Shown piece by piece: positions 11,955-20,034 of a stretch of DNA of 20,356 bases (position 1 is its first letter; the number at the start of each line of letters is the position of its first letter). A program made the translations under genes and the position numbers. Source of the DNA: Bacillota bacterium (GTDB lineage Bacteria; Bacillota; Clostridia; Peptostreptococcales; Anaerovoracaceae). The notes beneath the pieces were generated by a model. The model had not been told where the DNA came from. It did not search any database and saw only the letters and a list, made by a program, of their open reading frames with translations. Location of the stretch: the NCBI GenBank assembly GCA_017523605.1, contig JAFWVZ010000231.1, positions 1 through 20,356 of the forward strand. Direction: 5' to 3'.

Positions 11955-14129
11955 ATGACAGATTATGTTAAGGAGCTTCTCGCGATAAACCCTTCGTACG
12001 ATCCGGATCTTCTGGAGAAGGCGTTTGCGAAAGCCTCACAACTGCATGAAGGACAGCTTAGGAAATCGGGTGAACCGTACATAATCCACCCGATGGCTGT
12101 AGGAAAGATACTTGCCGAACTTGGTATGGACGATAAGACCATAGCGGCAGGTCTTCTTCATGATGTCGTAGAAGATACTTCGTACACCAAAGCTGATGTT
12201 TTGAACGATTTCGGCGAAGACGTTGCTGTAATGGTGGACGGCGTTACCAAACTTACTAACCTTGTCTACACATCCAGGGAGGAAGCGCAGGCGGAGAACG
12301 TCCGGAAGATGTTCCTTGCCATGTCCAAGGACATACGCATCCTTATAATCAAGGTCTGCGACAGACTTCACAACATGCGCACCATAGATTATCAGACGCC
12401 GGAAAAGATAAGGGAAAAGAGCAGGGAAACGCTGGAGATATATGCACCCATAGCCGCAAGGCTCGGTATGTACAGGATAAAGATCGAACTGGAGGACATT
12501 GCATTCCAGCATCTCTATCCGGAAGCTTACGCGCATATCGACAAGGAGATGGAAAAGCGCCGCAGATCCATAAACGTCTCCATAGACGAGCTTTGCCAGA
12601 GGATAAAGGACCTTGTTGATTCTCTCGGAATAAAATCCGAGATATACGGCAGGGAAAAGCATTACTACAGCATCTACAAGAAGATGATGCAGCAGAACAA
12701 GGAGATCAGCGAGATCTTCGATCTGACTGCAGTACGTATCATCGTGGATACAGTAAGAGACTGCTACGCAGTTCTTGGAGCAATTCATACAAAGTGGACT
12801 CCGATACCGGGACGTTTCAAGGACTACATCGCTATGCCTAAGTCCAACATGTACCAGTCGCTTCACACTACGCTGCTTTCCAGGACCGGCAATCCGTTCG
12901 AGATACAGATAAGGACCTGGGAGATGCACCGTGTGGCTGAGTACGGTATCGCGGCGCACTGGAAATACAAAGAAGGCATAACCGGCAGCAAGGACAGTGA
13001 AGAAGTTAAGCTTGCCTGGATACGCCAGACCCTTGAGTGGCAGCAGGAAGCCAGAGACTCCCAGGAGTTCATGGAAACTCTTAAGGTGGATCTGTTCTCC
13101 AACCAGGTATTCGTCTTTACTCCTAAGGGAGACGTAATAGAGCTTCCGGCAGGTTCAACACCCCTGGACTTTGCCTACAAGATACACTCCCGCATAGGCG
13201 AAAAGTGCGTTGGCGCAAGGGTCAACGGCAAGATGGTGCCCATAACCTACGTGCTGCAGAACGGCGAGATAGTGGAAGTCGTAACTTCCAGCAACTCCCG
13301 CGGACCAAGCATAGACTGGCTTAAAATAGTAAAGACCAACTCCGCACGCACTAAGATAAGGCAGTATCTTAAGAAAGAGAATAAGGTCCAGGGCACAGGA
13401 AAAGGCAAGGAAGCGCTTGAAAAGGCTGCTAAGAGAAGGGAACTGGATCCCGAAAAATTCCTTAAGCCAAGCTATGTGGACAGAGCCGCCAAGGCCCAGA
13501 ATTTCGACAATGTGGACGATCTTTACGCTGCTTTAAGCGCTGGAGGATCCATCATAAACAAGACTCTTCTGATGTGCATCAGTTACTACCGCGAGGAAGA
13601 GCAGGCGCAGCTCAAGAGGCTGGAAAGAGAAGAAAAACGTAAGGATACCGCTGCCAAGAAGAGGGCAAGCAAGAACACTAAGGGCGTTACCGTTAAGGGC
13701 GTGGACAACCTTCTGGTGCGCTTCTCCAGATGCTGCAATCCGGTCCCCGGAGACGAGATAATCGGTTATACCACCAAGGGCAGAGGTGTAAGCATCCACC
13801 GCAAGGACTGCATCAACATACTTAATCTGCCGGAGGAAGAACAGGGCAGACTCATAGATGTCGATTGGGATCTGGGAGACGGAGAGATGTACTTCGAGGC
13901 CAGCATCACCATCGTCGCTGACGACAGAAAAGGACTTTTCTCAGATGTCTCCAAGGTCTGCGACGATCTAGACATCAACCTTACCGGAGTCCACGCGCAG
14001 GCGGATCCAAGCGGAGTATCGACGCTTAATCTGCTGCTCCAGATAACCAATACCGGAGACATAGACAAGATCATCGGAAGATTCCGCCAGATAAAGGATG
14101 TTCTGGACGTATACAGGACCAATTACTGA
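11955..14129 (+). CDS. rel: Bifunctional (p)ppGpp synthetase/hydrolase Rel
   Basis: A 724-residue long RelA/SpoT homologue that makes and degrades the alarmone (p)ppGpp in response to uncharged tRNA on ribosomes. Domains in order: the HD hydrolase (about 25-180) with the intact HDVVEDT motif (69-75); the synthetase (about 220-340) with GREKHYYSIYKKM (232-244) and RFKD (287-290), the RxKD form found in bifunctional enzymes; TGS (384-446, VFVFTPKGDVIELPAGSTPLDFA); a zinc-finger/RIS region with RCCNPVPGDEIIGY (592-605); and ACT (about 650-724). Both catalytic halves look active. The ATG at 11955 has no Shine-Dalgarno. The MBL-fold gene follows after one base, beginning a rel-MBL-hemZ-hisS-aspS string. 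Confidence 0.96.
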   Translation: MTDYVKELLAINPSYDPDLLEKAFAKASQLHEGQLRKSGEPYIIHPMAVGKILAELGMDDKTIAAGLLHDVVEDTSYTKADVLNDFGEDVAVMVDGVTKLTNLVYTSREEAQAENVRKMFLAMSKDIRILIIKVCDRLHNMRTIDYQTPEKIREKSRETLEIYAPIAARLGMYRIKIELEDIAFQHLYPEAYAHIDKEMEKRRRSINVSIDELCQRIKDLVDSLGIKSEIYGREKHYYSIYKKMMQQNKEISEIFDLTAVRIIVDTVRDCYAVLGAIHTKWTPIPGRFKDYIAMPKSNMYQSLHTTLLSRTGNPFEIQIRTWEMHRVAEYGIAAHWKYKEGITGSKDSEEVKLAWIRQTLEWQQEARDSQEFMETLKVDLFSNQVFVFTPKGDVIELPAGSTPLDFAYKIHSRIGEKCVGARVNGKMVPITYVLQNGEIVEVVTSSNSRGPSIDWLKIVKTNSARTKIRQYLKKENKVQGTGKGKEALEKAAKRRELDPEKFLKPSYVDRAAKAQNFDNVDDLYAALSAGGSIINKTLLMCISYYREEEQAQLKRLEREEKRKDTAAKKRASKNTKGVTVKGVDNLLVRFSRCCNPVPGDEIIGYTTKGRGVSIHRKDCINILNLPEEEQGRLIDVDWDLGDGEMYFEASITIVADDRKGLFSDVSKVCDDLDINLTGVHAQADPSGVSTLNLLLQITNTGDIDKIIGRFRQIKDVLDVYRTNY

Positions 14130-14130
14130 C

Positions 14131-14751
14131 ATGAAGATACAAAGATACATCGCAAGAAACATGTTCGGGACCAACGCTTACCTGGTCTGGGATGAGGAAA
14201 GCAAGAAGGCTTTCATCGTGGATCCGGGAGCTGAATTCCCTGAGGCCGTCGACTTCATAGAAAAACAAGGCCTTGAACTGGAATACATAATGATAACCCA
14301 TGCACACGGGGATCATACCGGGGGCATAAACTACTTCAGGGATCATTTTCCCGGCGCAAAGCTTCTTGCCTCAAGAGCGGAAAGAAAGATGCTCTACGAC
14401 AGACACGCAAGCATGGGCAAGGGCGGCTACACTGCAGACGTGGAAGTCCGCGACGGAGATACGCTTAACGTAGGTACAATTGAGCTAAGATTCATCGACT
14501 GTCCGGGCCACACTCCGGGCGGCATGAGCATTTATGCAGATAAAAAGGTGCTCTTCTCCGGAGATACGCTCTTTCATGCTTCCGTGGGACGTACGGATCT
14601 TCCCGGCGGCGACTGGGAAGTTCTTGAAGAAACACTTAAGAACAAGCTGTATGTTCTTCCGGACGACACCGTTGTCCTTCCCGGACATATGGACGAGACT
14701 ACGATAGGCTACGAAAAAAGGTACAACCCATTTGTACAGGCTGACGATTAA
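14131..14751 (+). CDS. MBL-fold metallohydrolase (glyoxalase II-like)
   Basis: A 206-residue metallo-beta-lactamase-fold hydrolase. The zinc ligands are visible: H57, H59, D61 and H62 in THAHGDH, H127 in PGHTPGG, D145 in FSGDTLF and H186 in VLPGH. The size and motifs resemble the short glyoxalase II-like group found next to rel in many Clostridia. Thioester hydrolysis is possible, but the substrate is unknown. I chose the ATG at 14131, one base after the rel stop; the 11 extra upstream codons of this frame lie inside rel. It overlaps hemZ by 20 bases. Confidence 0.92.
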   Translation: MKIQRYIARNMFGTNAYLVWDEESKKAFIVDPGAEFPEAVDFIEKQGLELEYIMITHAHGDHTGGINYFRDHFPGAKLLASRAERKMLYDRHASMGKGGYTADVEVRDGDTLNVGTIELRFIDCPGHTPGGMSIYADKKVLFSGDTLFHASVGRTDLPGGDWEVLEETLKNKLYVLPDDTVVLPGHMDETTIGYEKRYNPFVQADD

Positions 14752-16075
14752 AGACGAAAAGAACAGATACGAACTTACGGAACTTGCGAAGATGTTCGTC
14801 TCCGATGACGAACTGGATACCTTTGCAGAAGGACCGGACAGTTTCTGCATACCCGGAGCTGACGAACTGGACCGCAATGCCCAGAAACGCGTCCTCTACG
14901 GATACATGGCTGAATGCACCTGTAAGGAACTCAGCTGGGGAACGCTTACAGGTGTAAGACCGCTCAAGCTTTTCAATAAGCTTGTAAGGCAGTGCGGAGG
15001 TCCTTCCGGAGCCGAGGATATTCTTAAGTCCGAGTACCTTGTAAGCCCTGAAAAGACCTCGCTTCTGCGAAAGGTCTGGGACACACAGAGCAGAATCTCT
15101 TTCAACAGGGATCCTAAGGCTGTAGGCGTCTACATAGGAATACCGTTCTGTCCCACCAGATGTCTTTACTGTTCGTTCACATCGAACAAATACAGCAGGG
15201 AAAGATCCGAGGCTTATCTAAATGCTCTGGAACTGGAGATGGATGCAGTATCGGATCTCTTCAGGACGAAAGGTCTGTACGCAGACTCCATATACATAGG
15301 CGGCGGTACGCCTTCGTCGCTGGAAGAAGATCAGTTCCAATGGCTTACCGATAATGCTGCTGCGTCGTTTCTGACAGCAAAAACGGCCGAATTCACGGTG
15401 GAATGCGGCAGGCCGGACTCCATTACCGAAGGCAAGCTTAAAGCCCTTGTAAAGAGCGGATGCGGCCGTATAAGCATAAATCCTCAGAGCATGCAGCAAA
15501 AAACGCTGGAACTTATAGGAAGGGCTCACCGACCGGAAGACATAAATAAGGCTTTCGCTCTTGCAAAGGATGCCGGTGTAAAGATAATAAACGCTGATCT
15601 TATCGCAGGGCTTCCGTCGGAAAAACCGGAAGACATGGCGGACTCCTTAAAGAAGATCATGGATCTGGGCCCTCAGAACATAACCGTCCATACTCTTGCT
15701 GTTAAACGCGGATCGCGCCTTATCGAACAGGACAAGGACATGTCATACAATGCCGGAGACGTTGTATCAGCAATGCTCTCGGAAAGCTTCGCAGCTCTGG
15801 AAAAAGCCGGATACGCTCCGTATTACCTGTACAGGCAGAAGCACATGGCCGGCAACATGGAGAATACAGGATGGTCGCTCCCCGGATGTGAAAGCATATA
15901 TAACATCCGGATCATGGATGAAGACCAGTCCATAATAGCGCTCGGCGCAGGCGGTGTCTCCAAGATATATTATCCGGAAGAAGACCGCATAGAACGGGTC
16001 GCTAACGTATCGAATTATGAAATATACTCGGAAAGGATCCGTGAGATGATAAAAAGGAAGGAGGATGCGCTGTGA
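14732..16075 (+). CDS. hemZ: HemZ-type radical SAM protein (coproporphyrinogen dehydrogenase family)
   Basis: A 447-residue radical SAM protein of the HemN/HemZ group. The [4Fe-4S] motif is FCPTRCLYC (C140, C144, C147) after VGVYIGIP, followed by SIYIGGGTPSSL, EFTVECGRPDSIT and RISINPQSM, all typical of the group. HemZ proteins are annotated as oxygen-independent coproporphyrinogen III dehydrogenases, but many anaerobes with this gene lack a haem pathway, so the true substrate is uncertain. The start is TTG at 14732: an in-frame TAG at 14705 closes the frame upstream, AAAAGG lies 10 bases before the TTG, and the next in-frame Met (residue 21) would cut the N-terminal domain. It overlaps the hydrolase gene by 20 bases and hisS by four (GTGA). 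Confidence 0.9.
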   Translation: MYRLTIKDEKNRYELTELAKMFVSDDELDTFAEGPDSFCIPGADELDRNAQKRVLYGYMAECTCKELSWGTLTGVRPLKLFNKLVRQCGGPSGAEDILKSEYLVSPEKTSLLRKVWDTQSRISFNRDPKAVGVYIGIPFCPTRCLYCSFTSNKYSRERSEAYLNALELEMDAVSDLFRTKGLYADSIYIGGGTPSSLEEDQFQWLTDNAAASFLTAKTAEFTVECGRPDSITEGKLKALVKSGCGRISINPQSMQQKTLELIGRAHRPEDINKAFALAKDAGVKIINADLIAGLPSEKPEDMADSLKKIMDLGPQNITVHTLAVKRGSRLIEQDKDMSYNAGDVVSAMLSESFAALEKAGYAPYYLYRQKHMAGNMENTGWSLPGCESIYNIRIMDEDQSIIALGAGGVSKIYYPEEDRIERVANVSNYEIYSERIREMIKRKEDAL

Positions 16076-17337
16076 TAAGTATCCCCAAAGGAATGAAGGA
16101 CATACTGCCGTCCGATTCCGGAAAATGGCAGTACATAGAGAACAAGTTCAGGACCATTGCCGCAAAATACGGTTTTTCGGAGCTCCGTACTCCAATGGTC
16201 GAACACACGGAGCTTTTTGCCCGCGGCATAGGCGATACTACGGACGTAGTCCAGAAGGAGATGTACAGCTTCGTCATTTCAGACAGAAGCCTTACGCTTA
16301 AGCCCGAAGGTACCGCAGGCGTAGTCCGCTCGTTCATAGAGAATAAACTTTACGCCGCAGGACTTCCGGCCAAGTATTTCTACATAACCCCTTGCTACCG
16401 CTACGAAAAGATGCAGAAGGGCAGGCAGAGGGAGTTCCACCAGTTCGGCATAGAGATCTTCGGATCTGACAACATGCTTGCCGACGCTGAAGTAATTCTT
16501 CTTGCATACGACTTTCTTACTTCCGTAGGCATAGACGACGTCAAGCTTAAGATAAACAGCATAGGGTGCAGAAACTGCCGTTCCACTTACAGAAAGGCTC
16601 TGCAGGATTTCTTAAGGCCAGTTTACGATCAGCTCTGCGATACATGCAAGAGCCGATTCGAAAAGAATCCCATGCGCATTCTGGACTGCAAGGATCCGGA
16701 CTGCAAAAAGCTGGTCCAGGGCGCTCCTGTAATGCTGGACTATCTTGATGATGACTGCAGGAACGCTTTCGAAAGACTTAAGGAACTGCTGGATATCTAC
16801 GGCATACCTTACGAGGTAGATCCCGGCATCGTCAGAGGTCTGGATTACTACACTAAGACCGCTTTCGAGTTCGTATCGGACAAGCTTGGCTCCCAGTCCA
16901 CGGTCTGCGGCGGAGGCCGTTACGACCACCTGGTAGAGGAACTCGGAGGTCCCGCTACGCCGGGCGTTGGCTTCGGTCTTGGAATAGAGAGGCTGCTGCT
17001 CATCCTTGAAGCTTCCGGCATAGAGCTCCCGGGAAGCAATGCCCCGGACGTTCTTGTCTGCGGACTCGGAGCAAGCGCTCAGAAAGCTGCGCTTAAGCTT
17101 GCGGCGGATCTTCGCGGAAGCGGAATGTCCGTTATAACGGACGTAATGGAAAGGAGCCTTAAGGCTCAGATGAAATATGCGGATCGCCTGGGCGCGCGCT
17201 TTGTAGTCGTAATAGGCGAGGACGAACTTTCAAAAGGATCTGCAGTTCTCAGGAACATGGCAGATTCTTCACAGGAAGATGTAAAACTCGAAGATCTGAA
17301 AGAAAAGCTATCAAAGCTGCTTTCGGAGATCCGATAA
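16072..17337 (+). CDS. hisS: Histidyl-tRNA synthetase
   Basis: A 421-residue class II aminoacyl-tRNA synthetase for histidine. Motif 2 (YRYEKMQKGRQREFHQFGIE, about 109-128), the HisA box GLDYYTKTAFEF (256-267) and motif 3 (GFGLGIERLL, 300-309) are present. A C-terminal anticodon-binding domain spans about 326-421. The insertion with CDTC and CKDPDC (189-211) is usual for this family. The start is GTG at 16072, overlapping the hemZ stop by four bases, with AAGGAGGATGCGCT before it. aspS follows after 15 bases, an arrangement widespread in Bacillota. I see no T-box upstream. Confidence 0.97.
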   Translation: MISIPKGMKDILPSDSGKWQYIENKFRTIAAKYGFSELRTPMVEHTELFARGIGDTTDVVQKEMYSFVISDRSLTLKPEGTAGVVRSFIENKLYAAGLPAKYFYITPCYRYEKMQKGRQREFHQFGIEIFGSDNMLADAEVILLAYDFLTSVGIDDVKLKINSIGCRNCRSTYRKALQDFLRPVYDQLCDTCKSRFEKNPMRILDCKDPDCKKLVQGAPVMLDYLDDDCRNAFERLKELLDIYGIPYEVDPGIVRGLDYYTKTAFEFVSDKLGSQSTVCGGGRYDHLVEELGGPATPGVGFGLGIERLLLILEASGIELPGSNAPDVLVCGLGASAQKAALKLAADLRGSGMSVITDVMERSLKAQMKYADRLGARFVVVIGEDELSKGSAVLRNMADSSQEDVKLEDLKEKLSKLLSEIR

Positions 17338-17352
17338 AATAAAAGGTGTAAA

Positions 17353-19125
17353 ATGGACGAATTACTTAAAAGAACACATTACTGCGGAACTCTCAGAAAA
17401 GAAAACATAGGCCAGACCGTCTGCGTAAACGGCTGGGTAGCCAAGAACAGAAGGCTCGGAGGCCTTATATTTGCGGACATCCGCGACAGAAGCGGCATCG
17501 TTCAGGTCGTTTTCGACGAGAATACTTCGGAAGAAGTTTTTGCTAAGGCAGGGACGCTCAGAGGAGAGTTCTGCGTCGGCGTATGCGGAACTGTTAGGGA
17601 AAGGGAATCCAAGAATCCGGATCTTCCTACCGGTTTCATAGAAGTCGTTGCGGATAAGCTTTCGATCTATTCCGCGTCCGAGACGCCTCCTATCTACATT
17701 AAGGACGACGACAACGTTTCCGGAGATCTGCGCCTTAAATACAGGTATCTGGACCTCAGGAAGCCTGTAATGCAGAATACTCTTGCGTTCAGGAGCAAGA
17801 TGTACAACGTCATACGCAACTTCTATTACAAGAACGGTTTCATAGAAGTAGAGACCCCGGTGCTTGCAAAGCCTACACCGGAAGGCGCCAGAGACTATCT
17901 AGTCCCCAGCCGCGTTAATCCCGGCAAGTTCTACGCTCTGCCGCAGTCTCCGCAGCAGTTCAAGCAGCTGCTGATGATAGGCGGAACGGACAGATACGTA
18001 CAGATAGCAAAGTGTTACCGCGACGAGGATCTGAGGGCTGACAGACAGCCGGAGTTCACGCAGATAGACCTTGAGATGTCCTTTGTGGATCAGGAAGACA
18101 TAATAGCCATCCAGGAAGCCTTCCTTAAGGAACTTTTCAAGGAGATGAAGGGCATTGAACTGCAGCTGCCGCTTCCCAGACTTACCTGGGACGAGGCAAT
18201 GGACCGTTACGGTTCAGATAAGCCGGACCTTCGTTTCGGTTTCGAGCTTACGGACATTAAGGACGCCGTAAAGAACTGTGCATTCCAGGTGTTTACGGAC
18301 GCTATAGCTGCCGGAGGCAAGGTAATGGGAATAGACATTACCGGAGGATCCGAAAAGTTCTCCAGAAAAGACATAGACAAGATGGTCGAATCCGTTAAGG
18401 TATTCGGCGCAAAGGGCCTTGTTTGGATCAGAAAAGAGCAGGACGAAATAAAGTCTTCTGTAAACAAGTTCTTTTCTCAGGAAGAACTCGCTGCAATTTG
18501 CGACAAGTTCAACGCTAAGACCGGAGACCTGATCCTTATCTGCAGCGGTCCTAAGAACGTCGTCTGGGCAGCTCTGGGTTTCCTCAGAAGGGACATCGCA
18601 GGCAAGCTCGGCCTTCTGGATCCGGAAAACTTCAAGCTCTGCTGGATAACGGACTTCCCGATGTTCGAGTGGTCAGAGGAAGAGCAGCGCTATACCGCCA
18701 TGCATCATCCTTTCACTTCGCCCAAAAAGGAGCACATCGGCTATCTTAAGACAGGCGAGCTGGACAAGGTCTACGCGGACGCTTACGACATTGTAATCAA
18801 CGGTTACGAAGCCGGCGGCGGCTCCATCCGTATCCACGACAGCGAGCTTCAGAAGACAATATTCGAAGTCCTCAAGCTTTCCGATGAGGAGATACGCACT
18901 CGTTTCGGATTCTTTATAGACGCTTTCAAGTACGGCGCGCCGCCTCACGGTGGTCTTGCTTTCGGTCTGGACAGACTGTGCATGCTTCTTCTGGGCACGG
19001 ATGACATACGTCAGGTAATAGCATTCCCGAAGAACCAGAACGCGCAGTGCGTAATGTCCGAGGCTCCTACCATAGTGAGCGAAGACCAGCTTAAAGAACT
19101 TTCCATTGGTCTTGATCTTGAATAG
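17353..19125 (+). CDS. aspS: Aspartyl-tRNA synthetase
   Basis: A 590-residue bacterial-type AspRS. An N-terminal OB-fold anticodon domain (about 1-105; VNGWVAKNRRLGGLIFADIRD) leads into the class II core. Core motifs are LPQSPQQFKQLLM (196-208), YRDEDLRADRQPEFTQIDLE (222-241) and motif 3 GGLAFGLDRL (533-542). The bacterial GAD insertion lies at about 285-410. The length is normal. Whether it is discriminating or also charges tRNA-Asn cannot be read safely from the sequence. AAAGGTGTAAA before the ATG at 17353 serves as a ribosome site; the gene sits 15 bases after hisS and 9 bases before the YqeK-RsfS fusion. Confidence 0.97.
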   Translation: MDELLKRTHYCGTLRKENIGQTVCVNGWVAKNRRLGGLIFADIRDRSGIVQVVFDENTSEEVFAKAGTLRGEFCVGVCGTVRERESKNPDLPTGFIEVVADKLSIYSASETPPIYIKDDDNVSGDLRLKYRYLDLRKPVMQNTLAFRSKMYNVIRNFYYKNGFIEVETPVLAKPTPEGARDYLVPSRVNPGKFYALPQSPQQFKQLLMIGGTDRYVQIAKCYRDEDLRADRQPEFTQIDLEMSFVDQEDIIAIQEAFLKELFKEMKGIELQLPLPRLTWDEAMDRYGSDKPDLRFGFELTDIKDAVKNCAFQVFTDAIAAGGKVMGIDITGGSEKFSRKDIDKMVESVKVFGAKGLVWIRKEQDEIKSSVNKFFSQEELAAICDKFNAKTGDLILICSGPKNVVWAALGFLRRDIAGKLGLLDPENFKLCWITDFPMFEWSEEEQRYTAMHHPFTSPKKEHIGYLKTGELDKVYADAYDIVINGYEAGGGSIRIHDSELQKTIFEVLKLSDEEIRTRFGFFIDAFKYGAPPHGGLAFGLDRLCMLLLGTDDIRQVIAFPKNQNAQCVMSEAPTIVSEDQLKELSIGLDLE

Positions 19126-19134
19126 GCTGCCGTA

Positions 19135-20028
19135 ATGAACAGCACCGGATATACAAGAGAATTCAAGGACAAGCTTCTGCAGTTCGTTAAGGATAACGTA
19201 AAGCAGACCCGCTACGAGCATACGTTAAGGGTCATCGCAAAGGCTAAAGAATATTCAGAACGCTACGGAGCGGACTGGGACAGGCTAGAAGTTGCGGCCA
19301 TCTTTCACGACGCATACCGTCATGAAGGCAATCTGGAGCACGGACCAATAGCCGCAGATCACCTGGAGAAAGATTGGGGAGTTACGGATCCGGAGATACT
19401 GGAAGCCGTTAGATACCATACGATAGGACACGCAGGCGCAAGCAAGCTTACGATGGTGCTTAAGCTTGCGGACACTCTGGAGGACGGACGTCCCTTCAGC
19501 GAGGCGGAGGTCCTGAGGAAAGCTCTTACGGACGATCTGGAAGCGAGCATGCTTCTGGTGATGCAAAGGATAAAAGCATATGTAATGAAGTCCGGCGACG
19601 ACAGGTTCAACGAGACTTCGCAAGCATTCATAGACTGGCTAAAGGAAAGGGTACCACTAGACAAGGAGATATCAATGAGCATTAAGGAAACAGCCCTTCA
19701 GATCGCTAAGGCCCTGGACGCCAAGAAGGCCCAGGACATAGTACTGATCAACATCGCTGAAAGATCCGGTTTCGCGGATTGGTTCATAATCGCGGACGCC
19801 GCTAATTCAAGGCTTCTGGAAGCTCTTGCTAACGAAGCCGAGGATAAGATGGCAGAGCTTGGAGAAGATTTGCATCATAAGGAAGGCGTCGGCGAGAGCG
19901 GATGGATACTTCTGGACTTCGGAGACATCATCGTCAATCTGTTTACAAAAGCTAAAAGAGATTATTACAACATAGAGAAGATCTGGGCCGACTGTGACAG
20001 CGAGCAGTACGAGCCGGAAAGGAACTGA
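19135..20028 (+). CDS. YqeK-type HD phosphohydrolase fused to ribosome-silencing factor RsfS
   Basis: One 297-residue frame carries two proteins that are normally separate neighbours. Residues about 1-172 match YqeK, the HD-fold symmetrical Ap4A hydrolase, with metal ligands H29 (RYEHT), H58-D59 (FHD), H95 (RYHT) and D113 (LADT). Residues 181-297 are a complete RsfS (ALQIAKALDAKKAQDIVLINI, ADWFIIAD, GWILLDFGDIIVNLF), which binds uL14 and blocks joining of ribosomal subunits. The linker is only about eight residues (VPLDKEIS). The RsfS start is an ATG at 19675 preceded by AAGGAG, so free RsfS is also likely to be made. The 19135 start has no good Shine-Dalgarno and lies 9 bases after aspS. An out-of-frame TAG at 19658-19660 sits where a separate yqeK stop would be expected, so a single-base indel in the assembly must be excluded. 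Confidence 0.88.
   Translation: MNSTGYTREFKDKLLQFVKDNVKQTRYEHTLRVIAKAKEYSERYGADWDRLEVAAIFHDAYRHEGNLEHGPIAADHLEKDWGVTDPEILEAVRYHTIGHAGASKLTMVLKLADTLEDGRPFSEAEVLRKALTDDLEASMLLVMQRIKAYVMKSGDDRFNETSQAFIDWLKERVPLDKEISMSIKETALQIAKALDAKKAQDIVLINIAERSGFADWFIIADAANSRLLEALANEAEDKMAELGEDLHHKEGVGESGWILLDFGDIIVNLFTKAKRDYYNIEKIWADCDSEQYEPERN
19663..19677 (+). promoter_or_regulatory. rsfS: Internal ribosome site and ATG for free RsfS
   Basis: AAGGAG (19663-19668), six-base spacer, ATG (19675-19677), in frame with the fusion. Initiation here would yield a 117-residue RsfS (19675-20028), the normal family length. Confidence 0.75.
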
Positions 20029-20034
20029 GCCGAG

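Noticed and set aside
12036..12959. 307-codon minus-strand frame inside rel
   Set aside because: Rel has all its conserved motifs in the plus frame; the opposite frame is compositional shadow.
14098..14130. Upstream start for the MBL-fold gene
   Set aside because: The extra 11 codons lie inside the rel ACT domain; the ATG at 14131, one base after the rel stop, fits the family.
16040..17352. T-box or other riboswitch upstream of hisS or aspS
   Set aside because: hisS overlaps hemZ by four bases and aspS follows after 15 bases; there is no room for a leader.
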